From Candidatus Nanopelagicales bacterium (lineage in GTDB: Bacteria; Actinomycetota; Actinomycetes; S36-B12), in NCBI GenBank assembly GCA_030836325.1, contig JAURQC010000134.1:1-64000 (forward strand): a stretch of 64,000 nt of DNA, in the 5' to 3' direction. The position numbers and the translations under genes were made by a program. The notes below the pieces were generated by a model. It was not told the origin of the DNA. It searched no databases and was given only the letters and a program-made list of their open reading frames with translations. Below, one piece after another: positions 63,808 to 64,000 of the stretch; position 1 is the first letter of the stretch; each line of letters starts with the position of its first letter.

Positions 63808-64000
63808 GAACTGATCCTTCCGCGAGGACGTAGGAACCTTCACTATCTAGACCAACGACGACGAAACCAGCGCCCAACGCCTCGAGGAACTGTTCGCGTA
63901 CGCGAAGTCGCCACCCCGAGGCTTCTGCCGAATCGGACTTGCGCAAGGCAACGATGTCCGGCGGCGTTGCGATAACCCGAGCGTTCACGAATGCCTCGGG
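63797..64000 (-). CDS. GNAT-superfamily protein (COG3375-like), 3' end only
   Basis: The gene runs off the right edge, so only its C-terminal part is seen. The segment WRLRVREQFLEALGAGFVVVGL and the YVLAEG end fit the COG3375 type of predicted GNAT acyltransferases, which are often next to OSBS/NSAR genes. There it probably acts as the N-succinyltransferase of a D- to L-amino acid conversion route. The catalytic part lies outside the window. Confidence 0.6.
   Translation of the reverse strand, partial: PEAFVNARVIATPPDIVALRKSDSAEASGWRLRVREQFLEALGAGFVVVGLDSEGSYVLAEGSVRDH

Overview
The window is chromosomal DNA from a high-GC actinobacterium (Actinomycetota, most likely class Actinomycetes). 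Evidence is the gene content (WhiB/WblA-type regulator, IdeR, CsoR, MarP-like protease, Ssd-type pilus ATPase, DUF4244 pilin, GET3-like ATPase pair, 10-methyl fatty acid genes), the heavy use of GTG starts, and a gene order from topA to the metallophosphoesterase that follows the Mycobacterium tuberculosis stretch near Rv3646c-Rv3683 and its Streptomyces counterpart. That synteny comes from memory, not from a search. No CRISPR array, rRNA operon, transposase or complete prophage is visible. Layout: (1) 1-144 is a tRNA-Thr(CGT) whose 3' end abuts a coding-like fragment, possibly the 3' end of an integrase of an element lying to the left. (2) 168-2948 is a copper module csoR-copZ-copA with a palindromic operator. 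(3) 2953-12852 holds a secreted TAP-like hydrolase, an unknown membrane protein, the holB-tmk-topA replication cluster, a K+-independent H+-pyrophosphatase and a STAS protein. (4) 12891-21496 is an MrfA/YprA-like helicase and a compact Tad/Flp pilus cluster (Ssd, TadA, TadB, TadC, pilin, two TadE-like proteins), flanked by a HAD-IB phosphatase and a protein with a degraded Fic motif. (5) 21602-25868 carries acetyl-CoA synthetase, NhaA, a holin-X-like protein and a DUF309 protein. (6) 25851-34533 carries MarP, NUDIX, a TlpA-like lipoprotein, Nth, Crp, an MBL hydrolase, NUDIX, RidA, DUF4177, the BagA/BagB ATPases and WblA. (7) 34881-42126 carries a PASTA-bearing class A PBP, YqeY, a phosphoesterase, tRNA-Pro(CGG), a lone sulfotransferase, and the asd/lysC pair for aspartate-family amino acids. 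(8) 42252-53337 is more accessory: an MMPL transporter, a possible sensor-like membrane protein, a 10-methyl fatty acid pair (tmsA/tmsB-like), an SDR, IdeR with an iron box, a photolyase, a methyltransferase and a ParA/ribbon-helix-helix pair. (9) 53342-64000 carries PdxH, citrate synthase 2, SerC, an MFS transporter, several small membrane or secreted proteins, a cold-shock protein, a helicase-associated protein without an XPB gene in the next position, and an OSBS/NSAR-type enolase-superfamily gene joined to the truncated 3' end of a GNAT gene. How the genes work together: most of the window is housekeeping (DNA replication and repair, cell-wall synthesis, acetate, citrate, serine and aspartate metabolism) in tightly packed operons. 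Many genes overlap by a few bases, and four convergent pairs share a single 4-base stop overlap. The least explained parts are the MMPL/membrane protein/tms lipid cluster, the ParA-RHH pair, the degraded Fic protein beside the pilus genes, the lone carbohydrate-type sulfotransferase next to a tRNA, and the possible integrated element at the left edge. I found no system I can confidently call wholly new.
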